Below are positions 61,608 through 64,000 of a DNA stretch of 64,000 bases, one piece after another (the stretch's first letter is position 1; the number at the start of each line of letters is the position of its first letter). The DNA is taken from NCBI RefSeq assembly GCF_049856295.1, contig NZ_JBNDMZ010000012.1, positions 107,255-171,254 on the forward strand, written 5' to 3'. A program made the translations under genes and the position numbers. The notes below the pieces were generated by a model that made no database searches, was not told the origin of the DNA, and saw only the letters and a list, made by a program, of their open reading frames with translations. Origin of the DNA: JB111 sp049856295 (GTDB lineage Bacteria > Actinomycetota > Actinomycetes > Actinomycetales > Actinomycetaceae).

Positions 61608-63932
61608 ATGTCAGGATCCCCACGCGCGAGACGACTGCGGGTAGCCGTCGGCACAGCGGCCACGGTGCCGATGCTGTTGACGGCCGTATTGTCCGGCGGA
61701 GCCGCTGCCACCCAGAGTCCCACGGACGACACGACCGACGACGCCGGCATCGCCGAGAGCTCCGCGAACGTGCCCGCGACCCCAACCCTCACCGCGATCC
61801 CGGAGGTGCGTGGCCCGATCGCCGAGACGTCCGACAGCCTCATGTGGTCCGGGATGGAACGCGCGCGGGTGCCGTTCGACGTCGCAGACCACGGGTACGT
61901 CGAGGAGGAGTACTTCCTGTCCGGCACGGCCAACGTCTACGACGACGCCGACGGCATCGAGATCACCCGCGAGGAGGTCCCGTACGTCAACAACATCCTC
62001 GTGCGCCGGCCGGCGGACCCCGCGGACGCGAGCGGCGTGGTCCTCGTGGACATCCTCAACGCCTCGAACGGTTTCCCGGGCGAGGACCACTGGCGGCGCA
62101 TGTGGGACTGGGCGATGGAGGAGGGGCACACCGTCATCGGCCTCACCTCGAAGCCGATCCAGGTGAACGCGCTGCAGAACTACGACCCGGAACGGTACGC
62201 CGACCTGTCCTGGGTGACCGACCCGTCGGTAGACCCGGGCCCGATCGTCGCGGACCCCGAGGACCCGGGGTCGTTCGACCCGTTCATGCTCGTCGAGGGC
62301 TCCGAGGAGGGGCTCGTCTGGGACATCACCACCCAGCTCGGAGTGCTGCTCGCGAGCGACGAGGCAGGAACGATCCTCGGCGGCCAGACGCCCGAGACCA
62401 CGCTGCTGCTCGGCCAGTCGCAGTCCGGCGTGTACCTCAACACCTACACGAGCGCCTTCCACGAGGCGCAGGCCGAAGCGAACGGCGGTTCCGTCTGGGA
62501 CGGGTACCTCAACTCCGTCGGCGCCGTGCTCGAGCGCCCGCTATCGCAGAGCGACGAGGGCGGCTTCGTCACCGTTCCGGGGGCGGAGCCGGGCTTCGAC
62601 GTCCCCTTCATCACGGTCTCGTCCGAGGGCGACGCCGGCCTGTTCGGTGCGGCCACCCTCGCCGAGACCGAGCTGCCCGAGAACCGCTTCCACTGGCAGG
62701 TCCCCGGCACGCCGCACACCGACCTGCTCTCGACGGTCATTCCTGCGGACGAGGAGATCCATCAGGCGGGGCGTGTGCCCAACACCCAGGTGCACGACGC
62801 CGACTTCCGCGACGCGCTCAACCTCTACCCGCTCGAGCCGGCGATCATCGCCGCTGCCGAGGCACTGGTCGACGCCGACCAGGACGGCACGGCCCCGGCG
62901 CAGTCGCGGTGGTTCGACCAGACCGAGGCCGAGCTCGTCCGGGACGGTGACGGCAACGCCACCGGCGGGGTGCGGTACGGGCTCATCGAGCACCCGCTCG
63001 GGACGTACGCCGGAGCCGCGTCCCCAGGTGCCGTATACGGCTCGATGGACCTCATCTCGGCCGAGGAGTTCGCCGCCCGGTACGGGACACGGGACGCGTA
63101 CCTCGAGATCGTGTCGTCCGTCGACGCCGAGCTGATCGAGGCCGGTTACCTCACGGAGTACGGCGCCGAGTACTTCCTCGACGTCGCAGAGCAATTGCTC
63201 GACCGCATCGGCGTGACCGATGAGCCGGAGGAGCCCGAGCCCACGCCCCCCTCGGCCGGCCGCGGCTTCTACCTCAACAACGGCTGGGACGCGAACGCCG
63301 AGCACGAGTTCTCGTTCGGCCGCGTCGGTGACGACGTCCTCGTCGGCGACTGGGACGGCGACGGGCAGGACACCCTGGGCGTGCGTCGCGGGAACGCCTA
63401 CTTCCTCACCAACTCGCTGTTCGGCGGCGACGCCGACGTCGAGCTGACCTACGGCCGCGCCGGCGACACGGTGCTCGTGGGTGACTGGGACGGCGACAGC
63501 GTGGACACCTTCGCCGTGCGCCGCGGCAACGGCTACTTCCTCTCGAACTCGCACGAGTCGGGCTGGGCGGAGACCGAGCTGGACTACGGCCGTGCGAACG
63601 ACCAGGTCCTCGTCGGTGACTACGACGGCGACGAGGTCGACACCTTCGCGGTTCGCCGTGGCAACACCTACTTCGTCTCCAACACGCTCGAGTCCGGCTG
63701 GGCCGACGCGGAGTTCGACTACGGCCGCTCGGGCGACGAGGTGCTCGTGGGTGACTGGGACGGCGACGGCAACGACACGTTCGCCTCGCGTCGCGGCAAC
63801 CTCTACCTCATGTCCAACGCCCTCGAGGGTGGCTGGGCCGAGATCGAGCAGAACTACGGCCGCTCCGGCGACGAGGTCTTCGTCGGCGACTGGGACGGCG
63901 ACGGCTCCGACACCCTGGGTGTCCGCCGCTGA
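61608..63932 (+). CDS. Secreted alpha/beta hydrolase with FG-GAP-like C-terminal repeats
   Basis: A 774-residue exported protein. The N-terminal signal (RRLRVAVGTAATVPMLLTAVLSGGAAA) is followed by an alpha/beta-hydrolase domain of the PF20091 type: nucleophile motif GQSQSG at about residue 271, preceded by TLLL, with NASNGFPGEDHWRRMWDWAMEEGHTVIGLTSKP. The substrate class is unknown, probably an ester. From about residue 545 the chain is the same five-repeat FG-GAP-like domain as in the 5'-nucleotidase, ending on VRR. CAGGAGG at 61594-61600 supports the ATG at 61608. Confidence 0.88.
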   Translation: MSGSPRARRLRVAVGTAATVPMLLTAVLSGGAAATQSPTDDTTDDAGIAESSANVPATPTLTAIPEVRGPIAETSDSLMWSGMERARVPFDVADHGYVEEEYFLSGTANVYDDADGIEITREEVPYVNNILVRRPADPADASGVVLVDILNASNGFPGEDHWRRMWDWAMEEGHTVIGLTSKPIQVNALQNYDPERYADLSWVTDPSVDPGPIVADPEDPGSFDPFMLVEGSEEGLVWDITTQLGVLLASDEAGTILGGQTPETTLLLGQSQSGVYLNTYTSAFHEAQAEANGGSVWDGYLNSVGAVLERPLSQSDEGGFVTVPGAEPGFDVPFITVSSEGDAGLFGAATLAETELPENRFHWQVPGTPHTDLLSTVIPADEEIHQAGRVPNTQVHDADFRDALNLYPLEPAIIAAAEALVDADQDGTAPAQSRWFDQTEAELVRDGDGNATGGVRYGLIEHPLGTYAGAASPGAVYGSMDLISAEEFAARYGTRDAYLEIVSSVDAELIEAGYLTEYGAEYFLDVAEQLLDRIGVTDEPEEPEPTPPSAGRGFYLNNGWDANAEHEFSFGRVGDDVLVGDWDGDGQDTLGVRRGNAYFLTNSLFGGDADVELTYGRAGDTVLVGDWDGDSVDTFAVRRGNGYFLSNSHESGWAETELDYGRANDQVLVGDYDGDEVDTFAVRRGNTYFVSNTLESGWADAEFDYGRSGDEVLVGDWDGDGNDTFASRRGNLYLMSNALEGGWAEIEQNYGRSGDEVFVGDWDGDGSDTLGVRR

Positions 63933-64000
63933 TCCAGGAGGGATGCGCCCGCCTCGCCCTCATGGCGAGTGAGCGGACGTCCTCTTGACGAGTGAGCGGA
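63229..64000. repeat. Long direct repeat, copy 2 (runs off the window)
   Basis: Identical to 60633-61372 as far as I can read, including the untranslated flank with two CGAGTGAGCGGA units, and still identical at the last base of the window. Confidence 0.95.

Overview
The window looks like a chromosomal stretch of a high-GC actinobacterium, most likely a member of the Micrococcales (inference; no rRNA or tRNA is present to place it). Supporting signs are the strong G/C third-position bias, many GTG starts, GTP-type PEP carboxykinase, a HAIR-type (HspR) operator before clpB, an IdeR/DtxR-like iron box, the actinobacterial phosphomutase/SCO1664 pair, a high-molecular-weight FabG4, and about 17 genes whose start codon lies 6-7 nt after a TANNNT -10 hexamer, as in leaderless transcription.

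Layout. 1-4.3 kb: a 5'-truncated ABCG-type transporter and membrane proteins. 4.4-7.1 kb: clpB. 7.3-10.8 kb: a VWA protein and its MoxR-type ATPase, divergent from a phosphomutase and an SCO1664-family gene. 12.6-15 kb: a serine hydrolase, a membrane protein and exonuclease III. 15.3-19.8 kb: aldehyde dehydrogenase with DUF779, pyrE, an rRNA/tRNA methylase and class II aldolase. 19.9-22 kb: a toxin-antitoxin-like pair, small membrane and SRPBCC genes and a TetR. 22.1-30.2 kb: purA, an LppM-like lipoprotein, pckG, then purD-purC-purS-purQ. 30.4-36 kb: an accessory stretch with a membrane protein, two DHFR-like paralogues, a glycosyltransferase-like lipoprotein, an oxidoreductase and an iron-regulated SIP-domain gene. 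36.1-40.5 kb: malate synthase G with a possible leader peptide, and an ABC-F ATPase. 40.8-48 kb: a fatty-acid cluster with the same gene set as mycobacterial htdX-fabG4-fadA2/fadE5, plus a TetR. 48-53.2 kb: VapBC, a second TA-like pair, two paralogous two-helix membrane proteins and a lipoprotein. 53.4-58.4 kb: purL, gdhA and a DsbA-like lipoprotein. 58.7-64 kb: two secreted enzymes, a 5'-nucleotidase and an alpha/beta hydrolase, with virtually identical FG-GAP-like C-terminal domains.

The most unusual feature is a dispersed repeat family of about 40 copies in 11 places. It has two sister types: A, core AACCGCAATCTCGACG, and B, core ACCGCACTCTCGAC. Within every array the copies reading GAGATTGCGG / GAGAGTGCGG on the + strand lie to the left of the copies reading CCGCAATCTC / CCGCACTCTC, so each array is a palindrome or half of one. 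In most arrays A copies are outside and B copies inside. Two arrays lie in frame inside housekeeping-type genes: the first ATPase domain of the ABC-F protein and the N-terminus of PurL. The purL gene is also about 23 kb away from purSQ, and both broken ends carry this repeat. The family resembles REP/BIME elements in organisation, but I do not recognise the sequence.

Other points: a second, different inverted-repeat cluster upstream of vapBC; four DnaA-box-like sites within 70 bp upstream of the ABC-F gene; a 57-bp minisatellite in a TetR gene; a Gly/Ser insert in PurD; and a Cys-to-Thr change in the PEPCK P-loop.
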